Positions 35,851 through 43,724 of a DNA stretch of 49,253 nucleotides are shown in pieces; position 1 is the first letter of the stretch, and each line of letters begins with the position of its first letter. The DNA comes from Thermoplasmatales archaeon UBA509. GTDB taxonomy: Archaea > Thermoplasmatota > Thermoplasmata > Thermoplasmatales > Thermoplasmataceae. The translations under genes and the position numbers were made by a program. The stretch covers positions 1-49,253 of the forward strand of contig DAJC01000034.1 in NCBI GenBank assembly GCA_002498845.1. The letters are read 5' to 3'. The notes under the pieces were generated by a model. It searched no databases, was not told the DNA's origin, and saw only the letters and a program-made list of their open reading frames with translations.

Positions 35851-37536
35851 ATGCTACCTGCAAGTGAGTTGGCCAAGGAGCAAGAAAGATTACGAAAGTC
35901 CGGCATTCCAAAGGAATATCAGGAAAAGATTGGACAGTTTTTGAGTGACGGGAGACTTGCGGGCCTATCAAACGACCGCCTGTACTTTTATGCAATTAGG
36001 CTGAGGCAGATTGCTTCCTTAATGCCTGACTCATTCCTTTCGCCGTCGGTAGATGACGTAAAGGCTCTAATCTCTAGGCTCATGGACGGCAAGATTGGCA
36101 GAATGATTAAAGGCTGGAACAAATCCGGCACGTATTCTGACTGAGGCATAGAGAATTATAAAACTACGTTGAAGAAATTTTACAGATGGCTATACAAAAC
36201 AGAGAAGTCGGAATGTATTGCATGGCTGAAACCTAACAATCACCCAAACAAGAACGTGAAACCTGATAACATGATCACAGAGGATGAAGTGCAGAAGCTT
36301 GTAGGATCCCTGAAGAATTCCAGGGATCGCGCCCTCACATACACCTTATACGATTCAGGATGCAGGATTGGCGAGCTTTTAACGCTGAGAAATAAGGATA
36401 TTGCATTTGATGAATACGGGGGAATACTGTCGGTCACAGGAAAGACAGGATACAGAAAGGTCAGAATTGTTGGGAATTCCATATCGTACCTGAGGGAGTG
36501 GCAGAATTCGCATCCCAGCAGGGATGACCCCAATGCATGGTACTTCTGCGGTATTGAATCGGAAAACAGGGGAAAGAAACTTGAACACGCCAATGTGTAT
36601 AAATTTATGAGAAAGGGATTGCGGGAAGCAAAGATAGAGAGGCGCATATATCCACACCTGTTCAGGCACACCAGGGCCACGATCCTCGCCTCACGTGTCA
36701 CTGAGGCACCGCTGGAGGCACAGATGGGATGGGTTCATGGATCAAGGATGACGCAGACATACGTGCATCTATCCGGAAGGGATCAGGACAATGCAATCCT
36801 GAAGGCATATGGCCTTGAGGTCAAGGAAGAAAGACCCATTGAATCTCAGAAACCGTCGCTATGCCCAAGGTGCAGAGAACCCAATGATCCAAAAGCGAGG
36901 TTCTGCTGGAAATGTGGCATGATTCTTGACCAATCACTGACGGAGAAGAAACTCAAGGAGGAGGCGAAGGAGATCGAAACTGCAATAATGAAATCTGATG
37001 TAGTGGATACTCCCACAAAGATGATAGTGGAAACATTCCCTGATGATTTCAAGGATGTGAGGAAGTTGTCAAGCTCAGGGAAAATCCTGGTTATACCTTG
37101 GACATCGGATTCTGATGAAAAGGAAGCTGAATATTCTAGCATGTTTTATGACTATTTTTCACAATGCGGCTTTGATGATGTATTGCTTCTGGCAAAATCC
37201 GATTCTGAAAATGAAATCCAACGGAAATTCTCTGAGGTAGACGTCATTTATCTTCCAGGTGGAGACACTGAGGTCATTTATCGCGAGTTAAAACAGAGGA
37301 CTTTGCAGGACAGGTTACTTGAATTCTCGGGAGTAATAATAGGAAATTCTGCAGGGGCAATTGTACTTACAAAAGGGGGGTGGGGCGATGGGAAATTCTA
37401 CAAAGGTTTCGGCCTCGTTGATTTCTACATTTCCGTTCATTACAAGCTCGACGCAGGTCACATTGCAGAAACGAAAGCTGCTATAAATGTCAATATCCCT
37501 GAAAATATGTGGATCACGGTGACATGTGAAAAATAA
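35851..37536 (+). pseudogene. Tyrosine integrase with in-frame TGA, fused to zinc ribbon and partial S51 peptidase domain
   Basis: Start ATG 35851 is 26 bases after TATA-like ATTTTAATAT (35821-35830). The SAM-like core-binding domain is cut by TGA at 36142-36144, where relatives have Trp (SGTYSD-W-...KFYRWL); reading continues in the same frame. Counting from TTG 36169, the catalytic set is complete: R66, K92, H163, R166, W188, Y198. A zinc ribbon follows (CPRC 232-235, CWKC 246-249), then about 160 residues matching a cyanophycinase/peptidase E-like S51 domain with YLPGGDTEVIY and nucleophile S394 in GNSAGA. The S51 N-terminus appears missing. Either a broken gene or two polypeptides. Confidence 0.75.
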
Positions 37537-37612
37537 CCTATTATGGTAAGCTTTCCTGTATTTGTATGTCAAAAAGCATGAACAAAGGTAAGTACATCGG
37601 GGTGTCTGTATA

Positions 37613-37882
37613 ATGAGAGATCTTTTTTCCAGCTACTGGAAGTGGAAAATAGCCCATTTGAATAGCATTCTGGATCGTTACCCGAAATTCAGGACACTTC
37701 CCATGTTCCGGATAAGTACCTGCCTAAGAGTAGCTTGGGGATTTGTCCTTTCCTATGGTGTAATAGACAATGCACTTGTGGGAATTAGTTCTCTTACTTA
37801 CATTCTTGAATGCATTAACGCCTATAGAGAACCCTATAATGATCCGAATCTTTACGAACGTCTCAGAAGGTGGTATCAATGA
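37613..37882 (+). CDS. Small protein of unknown function in the island
   Basis: An 89-residue protein, basic and aromatic at the N-terminus, with a hydrophobic middle (about 37-67) that could be one membrane segment. No family recognised. Its stop overlaps the ATG of the MFS transporter (ATGA at 37879-37882), so the two are coupled, and the small protein may assist the transporter. Confidence 0.5.
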   Translation: MRDLFSSYWKWKIAHLNSILDRYPKFRTLPMFRISTCLRVAWGFVLSYGVIDNALVGISSLTYILECINAYREPYNDPNLYERLRRWYQ

Positions 37883-39089
37883 CCGAGTCAGTTGGTGGTA
37901 ATTATACCAAGAAAAATTTCTCTTTGCTTATGGCGGAAACAGGCATATCGACTTTCGCAACCTCCCTCTTCACCGTTCTCATTCTTTGGATTTCAATAAC
38001 CGAGACAAAATCGGCTTTGATAACAGGAGTAACCAGTGCAATGCTTGTTGCACCTTTGATTCTGAGTATCGTGGTGGGTGCATTTATTGACAAGGCCCGT
38101 AATAAGAAAATTTTTGCTATTTTTGGCCCAGTTTTGAAAGCTTTGGCAACTGGCATTTTGTTGATTGTAATCCAGAACAATTCGTTAATTTCAGATTCCA
38201 TTTTCCTATTTATATCTGCATTGGCGTTTGGATTTTCAATCGACCTGCTGGTTCCAGTAAGAGCCATCTGGAGCCAGAAGTTTCTCAGGAAACCCATATA
38301 TTTGAAGGGTATGTCCGTAGCCAACCTAGTCTCACGAACATCAAGACTGACAGGATTTTTAGTTTCAGCTGTTTTATTTACAATGGATTTAAGGACAGGC
38401 ATTATAATCATCTTGACCTTGTATTTCGTATCCCTTCTGCCAATTCTATTTATAGATACCTCCAAAGATACGACTATTGGAAGGGAAACGTTAAGGGAAG
38501 TGATGAAAGATGGCATTCGATATATGGGTAAGACAAAGTTAGTTGCAGAAGTTGTCTTTATTTCATCTTTTTCTGCACTATTTTGGGGAATGTCAGATTC
38601 TGCATCTAGCGTTATGATAAACAGGGTATTTGATCTCTCCTCAGCCTATCTTGGCTATACCTTTTTTGCAATATCTCTTGGGGGATTATTGGTTCAACTT
38701 TAACATCTAAACTTAAATCCGTGAAGAATGTCGGTAAAAAACTTCCGCTACTTTATGGTCTTGGCGGTCTAAGCGTGCTACTCATAGCAATTTTTCCGAC
38801 GATTTACGTCCTTCTCTCAGTTTTCTTTATAGTGGGTTTTTTATCAGGAATCACTTCTCCTCTTATTTCAGCCGTCCTTTTTGGTAATGCTCCTCGGGAG
38901 AAAATGGGGCGCATTCAGGGAGCAATGGATACCTTTGGAACATCATTCAATTCAGTATCTGGCATTTTAGCAGGAGTTATAATGACCGTAATGTTTCCTG
39001 GAAATGTATTTTACATCATGGCAGTTGGTTTAGTTGTACTTTCCGTGATAGTTTCAAGGTTCAAGACGCTATCGAAGATAAATGTGTAA
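37879..39089 (+). pseudogene. MFS transporter disrupted by a frameshift
   Basis: The first frame (ATG 37879 to stop 38703) gives about ten membrane helices' worth of an MFS protein and ends FAISLGGLLVQL. The other frame, entered just after the run of five G at 38680-38684, continues with GSTLTSKLKSVKNVGKK and the last helices to 39089. Adding one G to the run restores a single protein of about 404 residues. The frameshift may be real decay, a sequencing error in a homopolymer, or slippage. Substrate unknown; drug/metabolite efflux-type layout. Confidence 0.75.
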
Positions 39090-39515
39090 AGCACTTTTAA
39101 TCTATTCTTTCTGGAAAAAGTATTGTCGCAACTACCTGCCCGTATTATCGCTATGTGAAAAATTTAGGGAAGATCCCCACTCCCCGCCGAGCGAAGCCTG
39201 AACGTAGTGAAGGCCCAAAGTACCCAGAATGGACTCTGCATCTAATTCTTTATTAAGTGATTTAGTTCACTTCCCTTTAGAGGATTCCTTCACAGGATAG
39301 CGTAAGCCATCGACATTCAGGAAAAAATGGTGGAATCACCTCCAGTGTGGTGTATCCGAGGCAATCTTATCTTAAATCAGCGGTTAATCAACCGAATTAC
39401 CAAAGAATGGACGGTTTTGGGAAAAGCTCTTCAATGTCTCTGCACTCATTGAAACATTTCAATAACTTACCCCTTTTCTTTACCCTTATTTACCGTTTCA
39501 ATATGATAATGAAAT
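39090..39515. other. 426-base non-coding stretch before the serine recombinase
   Basis: I see no gene on either strand. It contains short dyads that could serve as recombinase sites: AAGTGA-TTTAGT-TCACTT (about 39256-39273) and CGGTT-AATC-AACCG (about 39382-39395), plus a GC-rich patch (GCCGAGCGAAGCC...GTGAAGGCC). The promoter of the recombinase gene should be at its right end (TTATTTACCG near 39486). Confidence 0.4.
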
Positions 39516-40160
39516 ATGAGCAATGAGTTATCAAGACATGTCGTAGGGTATGCCAGGGTTTCAACAAGGGACCAGGACCTGACCTCCCAGGTTGAAAGGA
39601 TCCAGAGATACATTTCAGATTGTGGCCTTATTCCCGCCGTGGAAGGGGCAATATTCCAGGAGAAGATGTCCGGGGCATCCAACCAGAGGCCGGAAAGATC
39701 TAGGATTCTCAAGCTTGCAGAACAGGGTAAGATTGACCTGGTGATATGCACCAAACTGGACAGATGGGGAAGATCCCTCAAGGAACTCATAGAGACCATG
39801 ACCTTTCTTGAGGCTCATAATGTCAGCATGGTATTTCTGGACCAGAATATCGACCTGAGCTCACCAATGGGAAAGATGCTTTTCCAGATACTTGGAGCTG
39901 TGGCAGAATTTGAACGCAATCTTATAGTGGAAAGGACCCAGGAGGGCAGGATGAGGGCAATGCTTCATGGAACCGGGTCAGGGAAACCCATGCATGGTCC
40001 TCTGAAAGATCTTCCAGAGAAGGCCATAATTCAGAGATACAGGGATGGTGCATCTATAAAGGCACTTGCAGCAGAATACTTGGTATCTCCCAACACTATA
40101 AGAAAAAGGTTGACAATGGCCAATTTGAGAGTAAGGAGCTGGAAACTGGATAATAGATAG
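39516..40160 (+). CDS. Serine recombinase (resolvase/invertase type)
   Basis: A 214-residue small serine recombinase. The catalytic domain begins VVGYARVSTRDQ (S16 nucleophile), with the resolvase hallmarks LDRWGRSLKELIE and LGAVAEFERNLIVERTQEG. The C-terminal 45 residues form a Hin/resolvase-type helix-turn-helix (ASIKALAAEYLVSPNTIRKRL). This order differs from IS607 transposases, whose DNA-binding domain is N-terminal. It may resolve element multimers or invert DNA. It is intact, unlike several island neighbours. Confidence 0.92.
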   Translation: MSNELSRHVVGYARVSTRDQDLTSQVERIQRYISDCGLIPAVEGAIFQEKMSGASNQRPERSRILKLAEQGKIDLVICTKLDRWGRSLKELIETMTFLEAHNVSMVFLDQNIDLSSPMGKMLFQILGAVAEFERNLIVERTQEGRMRAMLHGTGSGKPMHGPLKDLPEKAIIQRYRDGASIKALAAEYLVSPNTIRKRLTMANLRVRSWKLDNR

Positions 40161-40167
40161 AACAGGA

Positions 40168-40386
40168 TTAGAGGAGTTTCTGAAATTCCTCTATGCTCAA
40201 GCCCGCCTGTTTGATTATTGCCCTTAAAAGTCCAGGACCCAGCTCTCTGTGATTTGGGACCGTAATCTTCTTTCCGGATGGGTTTACGAGCGTAATGTGG
40301 CTTCCTGTTTGATGGTCGAAATCATAACCTATCCTAGAAAGAGCCTTTATTACATCATTCCCGGACAGCACCGGAAGCTTAGGCAT
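40168..40386 (-). CDS. hicA: HicA-type mRNA interferase toxin
   Basis: A 72-residue toxin with the double-stranded-RNA-binding-like fold. The conserved His is in the QTGSHITLVNPSG loop and the PNHRELGPGLLRAIIKQAG segment is typical. The start MPKLPVLSGNDVIKAL overlaps the HicB stop by eight bases, so antitoxin is made first. It ends tail-to-tail with the recombinase gene, seven bases apart. No damage is visible. Confidence 0.93.
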   Translation of the reverse strand: MPKLPVLSGNDVIKALSRIGYDFDHQTGSHITLVNPSGKKITVPNHRELGPGLLRAIIKQAGLSIEEFQKLL

Positions 40387-40591
40387 TCAGTATTACTTCC
40401 TCTCCAACATCTTCAGGAATGGGCTCATTGTGCTTTTTAAGGGAGCCTATATATGATTCTATGGCCTCCTTGGCATTCTCAAGAGCTTCACTTTTCGTTT
40501 TACCCTGGGTGAAACATCCTGGTAGTGCAGGGACACTGACAACATAGAATCCAGCCTCATCCCTTTCAAATATAACAGTATACTTCATCAT
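40379..40591 (-). CDS. hicB: HicB-type antitoxin
   Basis: A partial RNase H-fold antitoxin of about 70 residues. The pattern YTVIFERDEAGFYVVSVPAL, then PGCFTQGKTKSEALENAKEAI, is classic HicB. It lacks an obvious C-terminal DNA-binding domain. The frame extends to 40654, but a TATA-like CCTTATAC at 40611-40618 lies 24-27 bases before two consecutive ATGs (40591, 40588), so those are the likely leaderless starts. Confidence 0.93.
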   Translation of the reverse strand: MMKYTVIFERDEAGFYVVSVPALPGCFTQGKTKSEALENAKEAIESYIGSLKKHNEPIPEDVGEEVILNA

Positions 40592-40654
40592 AGAACAATG
40601 CATAGCGAATGTATAAGGTTTTTTCCTACAGGTTTCTCTTAAGGTTATAGTCAT

Positions 40655-40794
40655 GAAACTTAGGCCATTTTTTGAAAGAGATTGAAACCAGAGGTAGTTG
40701 AAGAAAGATCTTCACTTGCGTTTCAAATTTATGTAACATGTCAGGAGCTATAGGAATCTGAATTTTTCCCTGAAAATACTAGCTTTCTTTCTGT
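40655..40794. other. Short stretch between hicB and the broken gene
   Basis: Contains only the hicB promoter region at its left end; no gene or RNA recognised. Confidence 0.4.
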
Positions 40795-41377
40795 TTATCC
40801 TTCTGGTTGCTTTCTGTCCCGGAATGACTTGAGGTTCTTAATCGAGTTTGGGTTCATATTCCTTTTAGGTTTGGCCTTCTCTTTCTGGATATCCGACATT
40901 GAATGCAGCACTCTCTGAACCTCTTTCTGCTTCTTTCTTATTTCGCCATACCTTTTCTGCTCATATGAGTCTATCAACCACTTTGGCAGGAGGTTGAATT
41001 TCACAGCTTTAACTGTTATTGTTTTTGCACGGAGTCCCCTGTTGGGAACCTGAACCCTGGGATAGACAAGGAAATCCTCTCCCCCTGAATGGATTGGGTT
41101 CCGGCAGCTTGACCTTGAACACTCCCTGTTCTCTTGTGGCCTCAAAGAAGATGTTTATGAGGCCTCTTGTCTGTGCATCTATGTAGTTCCATTTGGGCAC
41201 TGTTATGAATGTTATGAGGTTCCTGTACCGGAAGGCCTGCTTAGGGACATTGAAGAAATCATAGGGAAGAATAAATCTTATAGTTCTGCTTAAGGAGTTC
41301 ATAAACAGTGCTGTCCGAAATGCGATTGAAAGATGGAGAAGGAACTGCGCAGTAGGATAACAATGCACCACAGTCAA
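40795..41377 (-). pseudogene. Frameshifted gene of unknown function in the island
   Basis: Two overlapping minus-strand frames join at a run of G near 41082-41090. The upstream one reads ...YDFFNVPKQAFRYRNLITF...VFKVKLPEPNPF, the downstream one EDFLVYPRVQVPNRGLRAKT, then a Lys/Arg/Gln-rich helical tail. One indel in the G run joins them into a plausible basic protein of about 200 residues. A second frame upstream (SDSTVYELLKQNYK) hints at another shift. I do not recognise the family; a DNA- or RNA-binding element protein is possible. Confidence 0.45.
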
Positions 41378-41664
41378 GTGTCACAATTCTTTCTGATCAA
41401 CCTTCAGTCAAGGGCAAGCTGGAAGAATTTATGGTAAGCCACAAGGAGTGCTCAGCTGATTCTAAATTTAATCGAAGTAGAATCATAATCAACAGGCATT
41501 TTTAAAACTCTTGAATAGTAACCTCGTGGCAGGCCTCAGAAGGTCATCCACCTTTATTCAGTGTTCAAACGAACGCATTAAGAATACCTTTAGTGACAGA
41601 AAGATGCATAAGAATGATAAGATAATAATTGCAGAAGCCGTATGGCAGTGAACTTTTAAGAAGG
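41378..41664. other. Non-coding right end of the island
   Basis: About 290 bases between the broken gene and the tRNA 3' end. No gene recognised on either strand; A/T-rich. Confidence 0.4.
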
Positions 41665-41677
41665 GGCCGGGACCGGG
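41664..41677 (+). repeat. Right attachment-site copy inside tRNA-His
   Basis: GGGCCGGGACCGGG, identical to 35780-35793. It covers the 3' acceptor strand and half the T stem of tRNA-His, so insertion leaves the tRNA whole. Confidence 0.72.
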
Positions 41678-41737
41678 AATTGAACCCGGGTCCGGGGATC
41701 CACAGTCCCCAAGGATGCCCACTACCCCACCCCGGCC
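41665..41737 (-). tRNA. tRNA-His (GTG anticodon)
   Basis: The minus strand folds into a cloverleaf: acceptor GCCGGGG with TCCCGGC, anticodon arm GGGGA-CTGTGGA-TCCCC with anticodon GTG, T arm CCGGG-TTCAATT-CCCGG. The discriminator is C73, and a G precedes position 1 (G-1 encoded at 41737), both features of tRNA-His. No intron and no encoded CCA. Its 3' end faces the island and supplies the right attachment site. Confidence 0.94.
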
Positions 41738-41802
41738 ATGGCACTTCTCCTGATTTTAAGCATCTTAATTATTGTTTTCATTTCAGGCTCAGCAGAAGCT
41801 CA

Positions 41803-42408
41803 TTACGATACGTCTGTTGAGAAGAAGACAGCAGGGATTCTCATGTAGTCTCTAGTATGATGAGAATACATCCTGGGAACAAGGAGGCTAACTGCTTCCT
41901 CGCGCTTTATTTTACCATGTGCTGAAAGAAATTCCCTGACAAAATCTGAGGATTTCTTATTGTGGATGGAATAAACATGACTGGAGAATTCTACTGCCCT
42001 GGAGAGGAATATCTGATCTGAGTGAGGATTGACAGACCCGAACGGAGGGTTCATCAATGTTGTATCAACTCTTTCCTTCATTTCATAAACATCAGAGTTT
42101 ATGACAGATACTGGATATTCGCGGCAATTCTGAACAGCCATTGAAGCCTGCAAGGGGTCTATCTCAATGGCGACCACATGGCTTGCCCCGAGCATTGCTG
42201 CTGCGCAGGCAAGAACGCCAAAACCGCAGCCCAGGTCAGCAATACTCTTCCCGGATATATTGCCATCCAGATAGGCCGTCACGGCTACGTGAGCAGCAAG
42301 TGCCGGATCAGTTGGATACTGTTCCAGTGAGTTATTAAAACTATCAGGCTTATGAAGCCCCTGAAGTTTAATCTCAAGGTCTTTCTGCGATCTTATACGG
42401 AAGCTCAT
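41803..42408 (-). CDS. METTL5-like RNA N6-adenine methyltransferase
   Basis: A 201-residue class I methyltransferase. The SAM loop ADLGCGFGVLA and catalytic NPPFG motif (LMNPPFGSVN) identify an N6-adenine methyltransferase. The N-terminal LEQYPTDPALAAHVAV matches the METTL5/archaeal group acting on small-subunit rRNA. The rRNA target is inference from family. It starts right after the stop of the 107-residue gene (one base), so they are cotranscribed. Confidence 0.88.
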   Translation of the reverse strand: MSFRIRSQKDLEIKLQGLHKPDSFNNSLEQYPTDPALAAHVAVTAYLDGNISGKSIADLGCGFGVLACAAAMLGASHVVAIEIDPLQASMAVQNCREYPVSVINSDVYEMKERVDTTLMNPPFGSVNPHSDQIFLSRAVEFSSHVYSIHNKKSSDFVREFLSAHGKIKREEAVSLLVPRMYSHHTRDYMRIPAVFFSTDVS

Positions 42409-42732
42409 CTAATGTTCTGGTGAACCAACTGCCAGGTCAACAACTTCCCTGGCCTTCCTGGCCGACGCTTCCTGGGTTTCCCCTCTGCTCAAAAATATCT
42501 TCTCTATCTTCCTTATGGCACGCTGCCTCCGCCATGTACCTCTTTCGTGGGCAGCAAGCACAATATATTCGGCAATTTCCCTGTCAACATTGATCCCGAA
42601 TCTTTCCCTGATCTTTATCTGCCAGACGGGAATAAGAACGTGAGGGATTTCCCTTAGATTAGCAGATTCCCTGCGCTCCTCTATTATCTTGTTCAGGTTG
42701 TTCTCCTTATTCGGTTTTAGAGGAAGAGCCAT
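42409..42732 (-). CDS. Small conserved-looking basic protein
   Basis: A 107-residue protein, helical and basic, with WQIKIRERFGINVDREIAEY and HERGTWRRQRAIRKIEKIF. No motif known to me. It is directly upstream of the METTL5-like gene with no gap, which suggests an RNA-related role; the function is not known. Confidence 0.6.
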   Translation of the reverse strand: MALPLKPNKENNLNKIIEERRESANLREIPHVLIPVWQIKIRERFGINVDREIAEYIVLAAHERGTWRRQRAIRKIEKIFLSRGETQEASARKAREVVDLAVGSPEH

Positions 42733-42802
42733 TGTTGTTAGATGATCAGGTTAGAGATAAGGTTTGTGTAGGTAAATCAATATGAAATTTTTATTGAAAA
42801 AA

Positions 42803-43714
42803 TTAGGAAAGAAGGGTATGCAGAATGCCCTTTGCAGTGTGGAGTCTGTTCTCCGCTTCCTGGAATACCACGCTGTGCAGGCTCTCTATGACATCGTCCG
42901 TGACCTCGAGACCGCGGTGCGCAGGAAGGCAGTGCATGAAAATGTAATCCCTGCTTGCCTTTTCAACCAGTGCCGAGTTCACCTGATAACTGCCAAAGAC
43001 TTTCTCTTTCTGCTCCTTCAGCTTCTCTTCACCCATTGATATCCAGACATCTGTGTATACAATGTCAGCATCCTGAACGGCTGCTTCGGGGCTATTTACG
43101 ATTTCAATCCTGGATCCAGTGCCCCTGGCGATGTCCCTGGCCTTTTCCGTTATGTCCTTCCTTGGCTCGTACCCCTTGGGGCAGCCAATTGTGACATCAG
43201 TTCCCAGAAGTGCGCCCCCAAGCATCAGTGAATTTGCCATGTTGTTTCCATCGCCAACGTATGCCATCTTCAGGTTGGAATACCTGTGCTTCTTCTCATA
43301 GATGGTCATGAAATCTGCCACTATCTGCACGGGATGTTCCACATCATCAAGCGCGTTTATCACAGGGACGGTGGCGTTTCTTGCCAGTTCAAGGACGTTC
43401 TCATGCTTGAAAGCCCTGTACGATATTACATCAACAAAGCCGGATAGCACCCTTGCCGTATCAGCAACAGTTTCTCCCCTGCCCAGCTGCATATCATTGG
43501 GGTTCAGGTATATGGCATGTCCTCCAAGCTGCACCATTGCAGTTTCCAGTGAAATTCTAGTTCTTGTGCTGGGCTTTTCGAATATCATGCCCAGAACCCT
43601 GTTATATGTTCCCTCGTAGTCCTGATATCTCTGCCTCTTGAATTTTATGGACAGATCTATTATGTCTGCAAGATCGTCCTCCATGTCAAGTACTGAGATT
43701 ATGTCTCTTTTCAT
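42803..43714 (-). CDS. argF: Ornithine carbamoyltransferase
   Basis: Makes citrulline from ornithine and carbamoyl phosphate in arginine synthesis. 303 residues; carbamoyl-phosphate loop EKPSTRTRISLETA, the GRGETVADTARVLSG region, and ornithine-binding MHCLPAHRG near the C-terminus are all present. The frame is open to 43744 within sucD, but GAGGTGAT seven bases before ATG 43714 decides the start. It follows sucD on the same strand, so it may be transcribed with sucCD. Confidence 0.94.
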   Translation of the reverse strand: MKRDIISVLDMEDDLADIIDLSIKFKRQRYQDYEGTYNRVLGMIFEKPSTRTRISLETAMVQLGGHAIYLNPNDMQLGRGETVADTARVLSGFVDVISYRAFKHENVLELARNATVPVINALDDVEHPVQIVADFMTIYEKKHRYSNLKMAYVGDGNNMANSLMLGGALLGTDVTIGCPKGYEPRKDITEKARDIARGTGSRIEIVNSPEAAVQDADIVYTDVWISMGEEKLKEQKEKVFGSYQVNSALVEKASRDYIFMHCLPAHRGLEVTDDVIESLHSVVFQEAENRLHTAKGILHTLLS

Positions 43715-43724
43715 GTTGATCACC

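Larger units (their letters stand above)
35780..41677 (+). mobile_element. Integrated element at tRNA-His, about 5.9 kb, decaying
   Basis: The region between the 14-base copy (35780) and the tRNA-His 3' end (41677) has an integrase next to the distal repeat, the standard arrangement of archaeal tRNA-targeting elements. Cargo: small unknown protein, MFS transporter, serine recombinase, HicAB pair and a broken unknown gene. Three genes are disrupted (one nonsense, two frameshifts), so the element is probably immobile. The MFS part looks visibly richer in A/T than its neighbours. Confidence 0.72.

Noticed and set aside
36142..36144. TGA as a Trp codon throughout the genome
   Set aside because: Several intact genes here end with TGA (for example csl4 and aIF-5A), so general reassignment is not supported.
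39516..40160. IS607-type transposase
   Set aside because: The DNA-binding domain is at the C-terminus and no TnpB gene is adjacent, so it is a resolvase/invertase type.
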